NCBI GenBank assembly: GCA_041611095.1
Contig: JBFINP010000008.1
Location: forward strand, 6,898 to 70,897
DNA: 64,000 nucleotides
Source of the DNA: UBA6912 sp041611095
GTDB taxonomy: Bacteria; Actinomycetota; Acidimicrobiia; Spongiisociales; UBA5794
Reading direction: 5' to 3'
Position numbers and translations under genes: made by a program. Shown piece after piece: positions 32,572 through 42,755 of this stretch; position 1 is the first letter of the stretch; the number at the start of each line of letters is the position of its first letter. Under the pieces are notes generated by a model. It had not been told where the DNA came from. It did not search any database and worked only from the letters and a program-made list of their open reading frames with translations.

Positions 32572-33522
32572 ATGCAGGACAGACCGACAGCACCGTCCCC
32601 ATTGCTCGAGCTGCTGGACATCGGCCTGGACGAGCAGGTCGACGACGACGTCGCCCCCGTCGGCGCACCGTCACGGGCGAGGAAATGGACGCCCCTCACG
32701 ATCGCCCTCATCGCGGCGCTGGGTCTGGGTGTCGCCGTGGCCGCCTGGGCGATGAACAGTTCGGCCGGGGGCGCCGCACCTTCCGAGCCCGCACCCAGAG
32801 CCCTGTCGGTGGAGGGGTTCGCCGAGCTCTATGTGGCCAGGTATCTCACCGCCGAAGGCGATACCGGCGACGCCGCCCTGCGCCACTTCTACCCCACGGC
32901 ACCAGATGGTGCTGCGCCCCTAACCAACGACCGCTACGTCGTGCGCACCGCCACCTTGGAGACCAAGGCCATCGGTGGGCACGGATGGGAGTTGCTCGTA
33001 GCGGCCGAGGTGCTCACGTTCGACGGCACCGGCTACGTGAGCGACGGAACCCACCACTACCTCGTCGCCCTGGCAGCCACGCACACCGGTCTCGCCGCCA
33101 CGAGCCTCCCGGCACGTGTCAGCGGTCCGCAGCCCGCTCCGGTCATCGCCACGGTCAGGGGTGAAACGGTCGAAGACCCGGCGATCCTCATCCTCGTCGA
33201 CGGGTTCATCGCCGCATACGCCACCGGCCAGGGAGACCTGCGCAGCTTCGTCGCCGATCCCGAATCACTCGCACCGCTCGATCCGCCTCCCTATGCATCG
33301 GTCGAACGGCGCACGCTGACGGGTTACGTCACCGAAGACGGCACGCTGCGGCTCCGGCTCCTGGCGGAGGCCACCGGTCGGGACGGCGTTCCCGCGCTGC
33401 TCGAGTACCACCTCTCCGTGGTCATCGACGGTGGTGCGGTCGAGGTGGACGGCCTCGCAGCAGGGCCGGAGTTGATCGAGCGGGCAGGAGGAATGGATGG
33501 GAACGAACTGGGCGACGCCTGA
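32572..33522 (+). CDS. TcpC-like membrane protein with tandem NTF2-type domains
   Basis: A 316-residue bitopic protein: cytosolic acidic N-terminus (1-40), one membrane helix (about 44-62) and an extracytoplasmic part. That part appears to be two NTF2-like halves (about 75-200 and 205-310), both opening with an F..LYVARY/FIAAYATGQGD-type helix. This plan matches TcpC/VirB8-like proteins that scaffold conjugation and related secretion machines, although sequence similarity is too weak to be sure. The ATG at 32572 is chosen for its AGGAGGAGG site. It is divergent from the WXG100 operon and overlaps the next gene by 26 bases. Confidence 0.7.
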   Translation: MQDRPTAPSPLLELLDIGLDEQVDDDVAPVGAPSRARKWTPLTIALIAALGLGVAVAAWAMNSSAGGAAPSEPAPRALSVEGFAELYVARYLTAEGDTGDAALRHFYPTAPDGAAPLTNDRYVVRTATLETKAIGGHGWELLVAAEVLTFDGTGYVSDGTHHYLVALAATHTGLAATSLPARVSGPQPAPVIATVRGETVEDPAILILVDGFIAAYATGQGDLRSFVADPESLAPLDPPPYASVERRTLTGYVTEDGTLRLRLLAEATGRDGVPALLEYHLSVVIDGGAVEVDGLAAGPELIERAGGMDGNELGDA

Positions 33523-35512
33523 CGACTTGGGTGCGCTGGCGAGTGCGGCCGACGGGGCCGCCGGCAACGTCGAGGAATGGGGAACGGCCGCAGGATGGGA
33601 GTGTGCCGCGCACGGCTACTCGTACGCGGCCACGACGACCGGCGGGTCGACGGCGGGCGCGGGACGCTGGGCCACCGCATGGGCCGCCAGCCTCCGCCAG
33701 CGCGAGACGCTCCTCGAGCAGTACGACGCCATCGCCCTCCTCGGCTCGGGAGCGGCAGGCGGCGCCGGGCCGGCGCTCGGTGCCGCCAGGATCTGGGCGC
33801 TGTCAGAGCCCGGGACGCTCGACTTCGCGGAGTGGTATCGGATCACCGTCGCGGCAGCCATCGAGCGCCGTCGCCAGGTCGAGCTCGGCCTCGATCTCGC
33901 CGAGCGGGTCCAGTCGGTGGAGCTACTCGACGATCCCCTCGCCATCGCCGATGCGGTCGATGCGGCATCGCCGATCGCCCTCGCCGCTCTCTTCGAGGAC
34001 CTCGGCGTGGTCGGTACCCGGGAGGTCCTGCGCTGGATCTACCCGCTCGACCCCATCAGCCGGTCTCTGCCCGACGCGCTCGACGAGGCGTTGGCCGGTG
34101 CGCTGAATCGGGCGTGGCCGGAGCTCGACGAGGACTACCGGTTCAGCCTGATCGAATCCGCTGCGGATTGGGACATCCTCTACCACGTGGGGCTGCTGGG
34201 CCGCTTCACCGGGGAGTACTGGGGCCTGCTCGGTGCCAAGATCGTCGGCGAAGGGCCCCGCACCGACTACGCCCGGAACCCGACGAACAGCCTCTACACC
34301 TATGGCGGTGTCATCCGCGACCTGCGGGACCGTCTCGAGGCTGATGCGCACGCCGCCGCTGCGCTCGCCGCGGCACCCGGGCTGTGGATGGCACGGGGCA
34401 CTGACGACGAGTTCCCGATGGAGGACTGGATCGCCGGTCTGATCTCGACCCAGGTCGGCGCCATGGACGACGACGGATTCCTGGAGTTCGCCGAGGCGCT
34501 GCTGATGGCGATGGCTGCGATCGGACCCGACGACCTTCGCGATGGCGTCGTCGGCGGGCTCGCCGCCGATCTCGTGATGTCGCGCGACCTCGACGCCGCC
34601 GATGAAGCGACGCTGACCGGCCTGCTCGTTCTCGCCGCCGGCTCGGGAGGCGTGGTCGACGAGCTCGTCACTCCGCTCGCAAGGCTCCTCGTCACTCACC
34701 TCGATGCGATCCTGCCGGCCGTTGCCGGATTCGATGTGGTCAGCGGTGCGGTGTTCACCCTTCCGGACTCCGGCCGGGTCGTGGAACTCTTGGAAGCCGA
34801 GCTCGAGGGTGCGCTGCGCCTCGTCGCCGAGCACGAGGCAGCCATGGCGATGGTGCTGGAAGGCATGGCTGCGCACTTCGCAACCGCCATCGCCGCTTCG
34901 GGGCGATTCGCCGACGATCTCGACGCCGAGCTTCAAATGACCGCGATGCAGCTGGGAGCCCTTTCGGGTGCGCTCGTCCGTGCCATCAACGACGCCGACA
35001 TCGACGACGCCAAGGAGAGGGACGAATCGCGAGCCGCCATCCTCGGCGTGATCTCCATCATCGTCGCCGCGATTCCCGTGCCCGGCTCCGGCCTGGCATC
35101 GCAGGGGCTCGAGGGCGCCGGCAAGCGCCTCATCTCGGCTACGTACAGCGACATGAAGCGGCGCGGGCTCGAGCTGCTGGAGACCAGCAACGAGGGTGTG
35201 GCCCGGGTGGAGGCCGACGAATTCAAGGAGCTCTTCAAGTCGCAGATGACGGTCCTCCTCGTGGTAGGTCACCTCGAGGCGACCGGCACCTTGGACGATG
35301 CCGTCGCGGACTTCTTTGGGAGCAGGCCGGAGCTGGCCGACTCCAGGTACGATTTCACGGCCGGCGGCGCCGTCGACCTCGACGACGCCTACCAGCGCCT
35401 GGCGTTCAACGCGTTCCTCCAGTGGGTGATCGCCAGCAACGCCGATCTGCACATCGCCGTGCTCGTGCTGGCCGATGCGTTCACCGCCGAGATCCCTACC
35501 TGGTCTGACTGA
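33497..35512 (+). CDS. Large unknown protein of the type VII locus
   Basis: I cannot assign a family with certainty. The 671-residue product is mostly helical and acidic, with no signal peptide. A hydrophobic segment near the C-terminal third (about 515-545, VISIIVAAIPVPGSGLAS) resembles the glycine-proline hairpin seen in some large WXG100-associated proteins (DUF6571-like, weak). It overlaps the end of the TcpC-like gene by 26 bases, which implies tight translational coupling. Position suggests a secreted substrate, an effector or a structural component of the export system. No catalytic motif or toxin domain is visible. Confidence 0.72.
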   Translation: MGTNWATPDDLGALASAADGAAGNVEEWGTAAGWECAAHGYSYAATTTGGSTAGAGRWATAWAASLRQRETLLEQYDAIALLGSGAAGGAGPALGAARIWALSEPGTLDFAEWYRITVAAAIERRRQVELGLDLAERVQSVELLDDPLAIADAVDAASPIALAALFEDLGVVGTREVLRWIYPLDPISRSLPDALDEALAGALNRAWPELDEDYRFSLIESAADWDILYHVGLLGRFTGEYWGLLGAKIVGEGPRTDYARNPTNSLYTYGGVIRDLRDRLEADAHAAAALAAAPGLWMARGTDDEFPMEDWIAGLISTQVGAMDDDGFLEFAEALLMAMAAIGPDDLRDGVVGGLAADLVMSRDLDAADEATLTGLLVLAAGSGGVVDELVTPLARLLVTHLDAILPAVAGFDVVSGAVFTLPDSGRVVELLEAELEGALRLVAEHEAAMAMVLEGMAAHFATAIAASGRFADDLDAELQMTAMQLGALSGALVRAINDADIDDAKERDESRAAILGVISIIVAAIPVPGSGLASQGLEGAGKRLISATYSDMKRRGLELLETSNEGVARVEADEFKELFKSQMTVLLVVGHLEATGTLDDAVADFFGSRPELADSRYDFTAGGAVDLDDAYQRLAFNAFLQWVIASNADLHIAVLVLADAFTAEIPTWSD

Positions 35513-35583
35513 GCGGCCTTCGCCGTTCGACGCTGGAGATACCCGAGGGCCCTAGCCTTGCGTCCTTCGCAAAGGGGAGCCGC

Positions 35584-36573
35584 ATGCCCGCCATCATCGA
35601 GACCACCGCTCTCGCCAAGTCCTTCGGTGACATTCAGGCGCTGTGTGGCGTCGACCTGGAGGTCGAGCAGGGAACCGTCTACGGCCTGCTCGGACCCAAC
35701 GGTGCCGGCAAGACGACCACGGTCCGCATCCTGACGACGTTGATCACGCCGACGGCCGGTTCGGCGCGCGTCGCCGGCTTCGACGTGGTCGCCGATGCCG
35801 AACGGCTCCGAGCCGCGATCGGTCTCGCCGGGCAGTACGCCGCGGTGGACGAGATCCTGACCGGGTTCGAGAACCTCGAGATGGTCGGCCGGCTCTACGG
35901 GCTCCCGCCGTCGGAGGCGCGCCGGCGCGCCTCGGACATCCTCGAGCTGTTCGATCTCACCGAGGCGGCGGACCGCCAGGTGCGGACGTACTCGGGAGGC
36001 ATGCGACGCAGGCTCGACCTCGGTGCCAGTCTCGTCGGCGAGCCGACCGTGCTGTTCCTCGATGAGCCGACTACCGGGTTGGACCCACGCAGCCGGCGCG
36101 ACCTGTGGGATTTCATCGAGCAGCTCGTCGGCGGGGGCACGACGCTATTGCTGACGACCCAGTACCTGGAGGAGGCCGACCGGCTCGCCGACCTCATCGG
36201 CGTCATCGACCACGGCAAGGTGATCGCCGAGGGCACGGCGGACGAGCTGAAGGGCCGGATCGGAGGCGATGTCATCGAGTTCCAGATCGCCGACGCATCA
36301 CGCCTCGACGACGCGCTGGCGGCAGTCGCTGCGATCGGCACCCACGCACCGAGCGTGGACGTTGCCGAGTCGCGGGTCCAGGTTCCCGTCGACAGCCCGG
36401 TTGGTGCGATCACGCAGGTCGTGCGGCGCCTCGACGCCGAGAGCATCCTCATGCGGGACCTCCACATACGCCGGCCAACGCTCGACGACGTGTTCCTCAC
36501 GCTCACGGGAGCGGGGATCGAAGAAGAAGAGACGCCTCCTGCCAGGGCGCGAGCCGGAAGGAGAGGCCGATGA
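35584..36573 (+). CDS. DrrA-type ABC transporter ATPase
   Basis: A 329-residue nucleotide-binding protein of the daunorubicin-resistance class. Walker A is GPNGAGKTT, the signature is YSGGMRRRLDLGAS, Walker B is VLFLDEPTTGLDP, and the H-loop region reads LLTTQYLEEAD. The C-terminal extension with IEFQIADASRLDDALA and the closing RRPTLDDVFLTLTG motif is characteristic of DrrA proteins. It pairs with the permease that starts in its stop codon (ATGA). The substrate is unknown; lipids or drugs are typical. Its position just after the type VII genes may be chance. Confidence 0.93.
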   Translation: MPAIIETTALAKSFGDIQALCGVDLEVEQGTVYGLLGPNGAGKTTTVRILTTLITPTAGSARVAGFDVVADAERLRAAIGLAGQYAAVDEILTGFENLEMVGRLYGLPPSEARRRASDILELFDLTEAADRQVRTYSGGMRRRLDLGASLVGEPTVLFLDEPTTGLDPRSRRDLWDFIEQLVGGGTTLLLTTQYLEEADRLADLIGVIDHGKVIAEGTADELKGRIGGDVIEFQIADASRLDDALAAVAAIGTHAPSVDVAESRVQVPVDSPVGAITQVVRRLDAESILMRDLHIRRPTLDDVFLTLTGAGIEEEETPPARARAGRRGR

Positions 36574-37373
36574 CGACGACCACGGCCCGGCCGGCTCCGG
36601 CATCACCCGGTCTGGGGCGTACCGCATCGGATGCCCTGGTGATGACGCGGCGCAACCTCCTGAAATACCGCCGAATCCCCACGTTGCTGCTGTTCTCGAC
36701 AATCCAGCCGATCATGTTCGTGCTGCTGTTCGTGTTCGTGTTCGGCGGCGCCGTGCAGTTCGGCGGGGCGACCAACTATGCGACGTTCCTCCTGCCCGGC
36801 ATCTTCATCCAGACGGCGATCTTCGGATCCACGCAGACCGGGATCGGCCTGGCCGAGGACATCAACAAGGGTTTGGTGGACCGCTTCCGCTCGCTCCCGA
36901 TGTCACGGTCGGCGGTTCTGCTCGGCCGCACCCTCTCCGACTCCGCCCGCAACACTTTCGTGGTGATCCTCATGACGATCGTCGGGTATCTGGTGGGGTT
37001 CCGTTTCGAGGGTGGCCCGTTCCGCGCCGTCGCCGCCCTGGCCCTCGCGGTGCTGTTCGGCTTTGCGTTCTCCTGGATCTCGGCCTCGATCGGCCTATCG
37101 GTGAAGGACGTCGAGACCGCCCAGGCGGCCGGTTTCGTGTGGGTCTTTCCCCTCACCTTCGCCAGCTCGGCCTTCGTGCCGACGCAGACCATGCCCGGCT
37201 GGCTGCAGGCCTTCGCGGACATCAACCCTGTCACGGTGAGCGTCAACACCCTGCGGGCTCTGACCTTTGGCACGCCGGTCACACCGGATCTCTGGCAAAT
37301 GCTGGCGTGGATCGGTGGCATCCTGGCGGTCTTCGTACCGCTGGCCGTGCGTCAGTACCGGCGCGCAGTGTGA
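36570..37373 (+). CDS. DrrB-type ABC-2 permease
   Basis: A 267-residue inner-membrane permease with six helices. It shows the ABC-2/DrrB sequence blocks: MTRRNLLKYRRIPTLL, QPIMFVLLFVFVFGGA, LVDRFRSLPMSRSAVL in the first cytosolic loop, and NPVTVSVNTLRAL near the end. The ATG at 36570 overlaps the ATPase stop and follows a GGAGAGG site. It forms an exporter with the preceding ATPase. Confidence 0.93.
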   Translation: MTTTTARPAPASPGLGRTASDALVMTRRNLLKYRRIPTLLLFSTIQPIMFVLLFVFVFGGAVQFGGATNYATFLLPGIFIQTAIFGSTQTGIGLAEDINKGLVDRFRSLPMSRSAVLLGRTLSDSARNTFVVILMTIVGYLVGFRFEGGPFRAVAALALAVLFGFAFSWISASIGLSVKDVETAQAAGFVWVFPLTFASSAFVPTQTMPGWLQAFADINPVTVSVNTLRALTFGTPVTPDLWQMLAWIGGILAVFVPLAVRQYRRAV

Positions 37374-37385
37374 GATCGGCTCGGA

Positions 37386-38000
37386 TCAGACGCCGTCGAG
37401 CACGTGCTGGCGGACCCATGCGTGCATCGCTATCCCCGAGGCGACTCCCACGTTGATGGATCGGGTCGAGCCGAACTGGGTGATGGCGTGGATCGTCTCA
37501 CAGGCCTCCTGCATCGCCTCCGACAAGCCGGGTCCCTCCTGACCGAACACCAGAACGCAGCGGCTGGGCAGCCGAGAGGTTTCGAGCGGGGAGGCGCCCG
37601 CCACGATATCGATGCCGACGAGCGGTAGCACGGCCGACGACGCCCACGAGGCAAACCCATCCACGTCCGGGTGATGCCGGATGTGCTGATAGCGGTCCGT
37701 GACCATGGCACCGCGCCGGTTCCATCGCTTGCGGCCGACGATGTGAACCTCGGCGGCGAGGAACGCGTTGGCATTGCGCACGATGGCCCCGATGTTGAAG
37801 TCGTGCTGCCAGTTCTCGATGGCGACGTGGAAGCCATGCCGCTGGTCGTCGAGATCGGCGACGATCGCGTCGCGCCTCCAGTACCGGTACCGATCGATGA
37901 CGTTGCGCCGGTCGCCGTCGGCCAGCAGCTCGGGGTCGAGCCGCGAGTCGTCCGGCCACGGCATCGGATGGGGTCCCACCCCTACGGAACGCTCGTTCAC
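37386..38000 (-). CDS. SpoU/TrmH-family RNA 2'-O-methyltransferase
   Basis: A 204-residue SPOUT-fold enzyme. The three knot motifs are present: NIGAIVRNANAF (motif 1), CVLVFGQEGPGLSEA (motif 2) and FGSTRSINVGVASGIAMHAW (motif 3). These enzymes transfer a methyl group from S-adenosylmethionine to ribose in tRNA or rRNA; the exact target is not readable. The GTG start has TACGCT 10 bases upstream and no Shine-Dalgarno. It is divergent from the GH13 gene. Confidence 0.92.
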   Translation of the reverse strand: MNERSVGVGPHPMPWPDDSRLDPELLADGDRRNVIDRYRYWRRDAIVADLDDQRHGFHVAIENWQHDFNIGAIVRNANAFLAAEVHIVGRKRWNRRGAMVTDRYQHIRHHPDVDGFASWASSAVLPLVGIDIVAGASPLETSRLPSRCVLVFGQEGPGLSEAMQEACETIHAITQFGSTRSINVGVASGIAMHAWVRQHVLDGV

Positions 38001-38067
38001 GGCACCGGCGAGCGTAGCCGCACCGCCGGCCGGGACCCGATCTCCGGGAACATCGCCGCCACCCCGC

Positions 38068-38073
38068 TAGATT
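38068..38073 (+). promoter_or_regulatory. -10 element of the GH13 gene
   Basis: TAGATT, followed 7 bases later by the LacI-type operator, so the transcription start would fall at the operator edge. Confidence 0.45.
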
Positions 38074-38080
38074 CGCCTCG

Positions 38081-38094
38081 TGTAAACGTTTACA
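38081..38094. promoter_or_regulatory. LacI/GalR-family operator
   Basis: TGTAAACGTTTACA is a perfect 14-base palindrome with the central CG typical of LacI/GalR operators. It sits directly downstream of the TAGATT -10 and 19 bases before the GTG of the GH13 gene, where a repressor would block transcription. The likely ligand-responsive repressor is encoded two genes downstream of it at 39717. Confidence 0.82.
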
Positions 38095-38113
38095 AGATGC
38101 AGCGAGGAGCAGC

Positions 38114-39712
38114 GTGGGCTCACAGAGCAAGCCCTGGTGGATCGGTGCCGTGGGATACGAGGTGTACGCCCCCTCCTTCGCCGACGCCAACGGCGACGGG
38201 ATCGGCGACCTGGAAGGGATTCGGCAGCGGCTCACCTACCTCCAATGGCTGGGCGTGGATGCCGTCTGGATCACGCCGTTCTACCCGAGCCCCGGGTTCG
38301 ATCACGGCTACGACGTGTCCAACTACGTCGACGTCGACCCCAAGCATGGAACGCTCGAAGACTTCGACAGACTCGTCGCCGACGCCCACACGCTGGGGCT
38401 CCACGTCATCGTCGACATCGTCCCGAACCACACCTCCGCCGCCCATCCTTGGTTTCAGGCGGCGTTGCGGGGCCGCGACGATCCACATCGGGATTTCTAC
38501 ATCTGGAGGGACCCGGCGCCCGACGGCGGACCGCCCAACAACTGGGTCAGCCACTTCGGCGGCCCGGCGTGGACCCTCGACCCGACCTCGGGCCAGTATT
38601 ACCTCCACCTGTTCCTACCCGAGCAGCCGGACCTCAACTGGCGGCAACCGGGGGTCGCAAACGCCTTCGACGAGGTGCTGCGGTTCTGGTGCGAACGGGG
38701 CGTCGACGGCTTCCGCATCGACGTGGCACACGGGCTCGCCAAGGATCGTTGGCTGCGCGACAACCCGCAGCTCCGACCCCTCACGCCCGACATGACGCCG
38801 ATCGAGGTCTTCAAGAGCTTCGAGCATCGCTACGACCTCGATCAGAATCCCAATGTCGATGTCTACCGCCGGTGGAACGAGGTCGTCGAGCAGTACGGCG
38901 CGATGCTGCTGGGCGAAGTCGGCCCCGACGAGCCGGTCCGCGTCGCCGGATACCACGCCGATGGGGACGCGATTCACCGCAACTTCTACCTGACGCTGAC
39001 GTGGATCGGATGGGAGCCCATGCGGATCCGCGACCGAATCCGCGGGATGCACCTGGCCGGTCCCGACTCCACCGCCTGGGTGCTCGACAGCCACGACACG
39101 AGCCACGCCACCACTCGCTTCGGGGGCGGCGAGCGCGGCGCCCATCGATCACTCTGCGTCAAGGCGTTGATGATGGCGCTGGGGGGCATGCCGTTCCTCT
39201 ACCAGGGCGAGGAGCTGGGAATCGACGACGGGAAAGTGGCGCCGGAAGACCTCGCCGACCCCATCTCGACGAGAAACGACGGCGTACAAGGCCGCGATGG
39301 CGCTCGAACGGTCATGCCTTGGGACGACGGACCGACCAACGGATTCAACGATGGGACCCGTCCTTGGCTGCCGGCTGCGCCCCGAGCCCCCGCCGAGACG
39401 GTGGCCGGACAGCGCAACGATCCCGACTCCTTCCTCACCCGCTACCGCCACCTCGTCGACGTGCGAAGACGCCACCCCGATATGTGGCAGATGCCCGTCA
39501 CTTGGCTGCGGACCGACGACTCCCTGTTGATGGCCTGCCGGCGCGGATCGGTGATCGCCGCCGCCAACCTCGACGAGCACGACGCACACCTGTTCCTGCC
39601 GGAAGGGGCCTGGCGTGTGATCTTCTCGAGCCGGCTGGACGGACCCCCGGAGATCCAGCAGGGCGTGGCGACAGTGCCGGCCGAGACCGCCTTCATCTTC
39701 GCAAAGGCCTGA
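38114..39712 (+). CDS. GH13 alpha-glucosidase (oligo-1,6-glucosidase-like)
   Basis: A 532-residue cytosolic alpha-amylase-family hydrolase. Conserved GH13 regions: VIVDIVPNHTS, GVDGFRIDVAHG (nucleophile D203), MLLGEVG (acid/base E268) and DSHDTSH (transition-state D328). The QPDLNW motif places it with oligo-1,6-/alpha-glucosidases and trehalose- or sucrose-related hydrolases. It cleaves imported alpha-glucosides. Region IV has SHD where NHD is usual. The GTG start has a GAGGAG site. It is the first gene of a unit with a LacI regulator, behind the operator at 38081. Confidence 0.93.
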   Translation: MGSQSKPWWIGAVGYEVYAPSFADANGDGIGDLEGIRQRLTYLQWLGVDAVWITPFYPSPGFDHGYDVSNYVDVDPKHGTLEDFDRLVADAHTLGLHVIVDIVPNHTSAAHPWFQAALRGRDDPHRDFYIWRDPAPDGGPPNNWVSHFGGPAWTLDPTSGQYYLHLFLPEQPDLNWRQPGVANAFDEVLRFWCERGVDGFRIDVAHGLAKDRWLRDNPQLRPLTPDMTPIEVFKSFEHRYDLDQNPNVDVYRRWNEVVEQYGAMLLGEVGPDEPVRVAGYHADGDAIHRNFYLTLTWIGWEPMRIRDRIRGMHLAGPDSTAWVLDSHDTSHATTRFGGGERGAHRSLCVKALMMALGGMPFLYQGEELGIDDGKVAPEDLADPISTRNDGVQGRDGARTVMPWDDGPTNGFNDGTRPWLPAAPRAPAETVAGQRNDPDSFLTRYRHLVDVRRRHPDMWQMPVTWLRTDDSLLMACRRGSVIAAANLDEHDAHLFLPEGAWRVIFSSRLDGPPEIQQGVATVPAETAFIFAKA

Positions 39713-39716
39713 CATC

Positions 39717-40727
39717 GTGACCCGAGCCACGATCCACGACGTCGCCCGCCGGGCAGGGGTCTCGGTTGCCACCGTCAGCCGGGCGCTGCGGGGGCACGCC
39801 AATGTCGCACCCGCTACCCGCAAGCGAATCCGCAAGATCGCCGCCGAGCTCGACTATGCAGCCCATCCCCAGGCGTCGCGTCTCGCCTCCGGCCGCACGA
39901 TGACGGTTGGCCTGGTCGCCCCGCTGTTCGGACTCTGGTATGCGGGCCAAGTGGTCGCCGGTGCGGACGAGATCCTCGCTGCGGCCGGCTACGACCTGCT
40001 GGTCCACTCGGTCGACACCCCGGACAACCGGGCCCGGTTCTTCTCCACCACCGGCGCGCTGCGGGGCAGGGTCGACGGCCTACTGCTGGTAGACCTCTTT
40101 GCGGCGCCGGAGCACGTGGGTGCGCTCCACGAAGCCGGAACGCCGGTCGTGACCATCGGTGAGCGAATCGAAGGCTTCTCCTCCCTGACGATCGACAACG
40201 CTGCTGCCGCTCGAGCCGCCACCCACCACATCATCGAGTTGGGCCACCAGCGGATCGGGCTCATCGACGGCGACCCCGAGGCCGGCGACGAGTCGCCCGT
40301 GCCTCTCCATCGAACAGCGGGATTCCAGGCCGCGCTCGCCGACGCCGGGCTCGTCGACGACGCCGCTCTCCACGCCGGTGGGATGTTCTCCGTCGAAGGC
40401 GGTGCGCATGCCGTCGAGCAGCTGCTCACCGAGCAGGAACCACCCACCGCCGTGTTCTGCATGAGTGACGAGATGGCGATGGGTGCGATCGGCCGCGCCA
40501 GAGAGCTCGGGTGCGACGTGCCGGGCGACCTCTCCGTCGTCGGATTCGATGGGCACGACCTCGCCCACGCGTTCGGGCTCACGACCATGTCGCAGCCGGT
40601 GCGGGGAATGGGCAAGAGAGCCACCGAGACGCTGATCGCCGCCATCGACGGCCGGCTCGACGCCCCGCGGCACGAGCGGGCCGACGTGGAGCTGGTCGTA
40701 CGCAAGTCGTCATCACCGCCGCGCTGA
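39717..40727 (+). CDS. LacI-family transcriptional regulator
   Basis: A 336-residue repressor: N-terminal LacI helix-turn-helix (TIHDVARRAGVSVATVSRALRG, residues 5-26), hinge helix with HPQASRLASGRT, and a periplasmic-binding-protein-like sugar domain (about 60-336). It starts with GTG 4 bases after the GH13 stop, so it is co-transcribed with the enzyme it probably controls. Autoregulation through the same operator is expected. A strong terminator hairpin follows. Confidence 0.95.
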   Translation: MTRATIHDVARRAGVSVATVSRALRGHANVAPATRKRIRKIAAELDYAAHPQASRLASGRTMTVGLVAPLFGLWYAGQVVAGADEILAAAGYDLLVHSVDTPDNRARFFSTTGALRGRVDGLLLVDLFAAPEHVGALHEAGTPVVTIGERIEGFSSLTIDNAAAARAATHHIIELGHQRIGLIDGDPEAGDESPVPLHRTAGFQAALADAGLVDDAALHAGGMFSVEGGAHAVEQLLTEQEPPTAVFCMSDEMAMGAIGRARELGCDVPGDLSVVGFDGHDLAHAFGLTTMSQPVRGMGKRATETLIAAIDGRLDAPRHERADVELVVRKSSSPPR

Positions 40728-40737
40728 GCCGAACGCA

Positions 40738-40766
40738 GAGGCGCCCCGACGGAGCCGGGGCGCCTC
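40738..40766. terminator. Bidirectional terminator hairpin
   Basis: Perfect 10-base arms GAGGCGCCCC and GGGGCGCCTC with a 9-base loop lie between the convergent LacI-family and ABC ATPase genes. No T-run is present, as is common in GC-rich actinobacteria. Confidence 0.8.
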
Positions 40767-40786
40767 GTATCGATATCGGTTGGTGA

Positions 40787-41965
<1,179 letters not shown>

Positions 41966-42053
41966 TGCGGGCCTCGCTTTCCTCGACCAGGTGGGGCCAC
42001 GGTACCCGACTCCGGGCAAGGGCGCTACCGCAGGTCTCTCACGAGCGGCCCGG

Positions 42054-42059
42054 TATCCT
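42054..42059 (+). promoter_or_regulatory. -10 element, leaderless promoter
   Basis: TATCCT ends 6 bases before the ATG at 42066, with no Shine-Dalgarno. Confidence 0.45.
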
Positions 42060-42065
42060 CGACCC

Positions 42066-42755
42066 ATGGATCGCCATGCCGCCGCTTCGCTCGTCTACGT
42101 GGGCGACCCGATGTGTTCCTGGTGCTGGGGATTCGCTCCCACCCTCGAGCGCCTCGTCGCCGACCACGACGTTGCTCTTCGCATCGTCGTCGGCGGGTTG
42201 CGACCCGGTCCGGCAGCCGAGCGCCTGACACCGCAGCTCGAGAGCTTCCTGCTCCACCATTGGGAGAGGGTCGAAGCCGTCTCCGGACAGCCGTTCGACC
42301 GGCAGGCGCTGGGTGCAAGAGGTCCGGCCTGGCGCTACGACACCGAGAACCCCGCCGTGGCCGTCGTGACGATGAGGAGCCTCCGCCCGGAAGCCGAGCT
42401 CGCGTTCTTCACTCGCCTCCAGCGGGCCTTCTACACCGATGGAGTCGACATCGTCGATCCGTCGACCTACCCAAAGCTGCTCGAGGGCTTCGACGTCGAT
42501 GGCGCCGAATTCGTGGCGCGGGTGCGCTCCGACGAGATGCGGGAGGCAGCGTGGGCGGACTTCGCCGAGGCGCGACGGCTCGGCGTGACTGGGTTTCCGA
42601 CGACCCTGATCGAGATCGGCGATCGCTACCGGATGTTGGCAGCCGGCTACCAGCCCTACGAACGAGTCGACGAGCTGCTCCACGCCGTCCTGGAACGTCA
42701 TGACCCCGAGGCGGCCACCGGCCTGGTGTGCACCGTGGACGGCGGTCCCTGCTAA
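42066..42755 (+). CDS. DsbA-family thioredoxin-fold protein
   Basis: A 229-residue DsbA/FrnE-like protein. The strand LVYVGDPMCSWCWGF carries the redox pair C17-x-x-C20, and GVTGFPTTLIE carries the cis-proline. A helical insertion lies between. It has no signal peptide, so it acts in the cytosol, like FrnE or DsbA-like oxidoreductases of unknown partner. The family also includes 2-hydroxychromene-2-carboxylate isomerase, but the CxxC pair favours a thiol role. Its last 4 bases overlap the end of the convergent ornithine-cyclodeaminase-family gene. Confidence 0.88.
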   Translation: MDRHAAASLVYVGDPMCSWCWGFAPTLERLVADHDVALRIVVGGLRPGPAAERLTPQLESFLLHHWERVEAVSGQPFDRQALGARGPAWRYDTENPAVAVVTMRSLRPEAELAFFTRLQRAFYTDGVDIVDPSTYPKLLEGFDVDGAEFVARVRSDEMREAAWADFAEARRLGVTGFPTTLIEIGDRYRMLAAGYQPYERVDELLHAVLERHDPEAATGLVCTVDGGPC

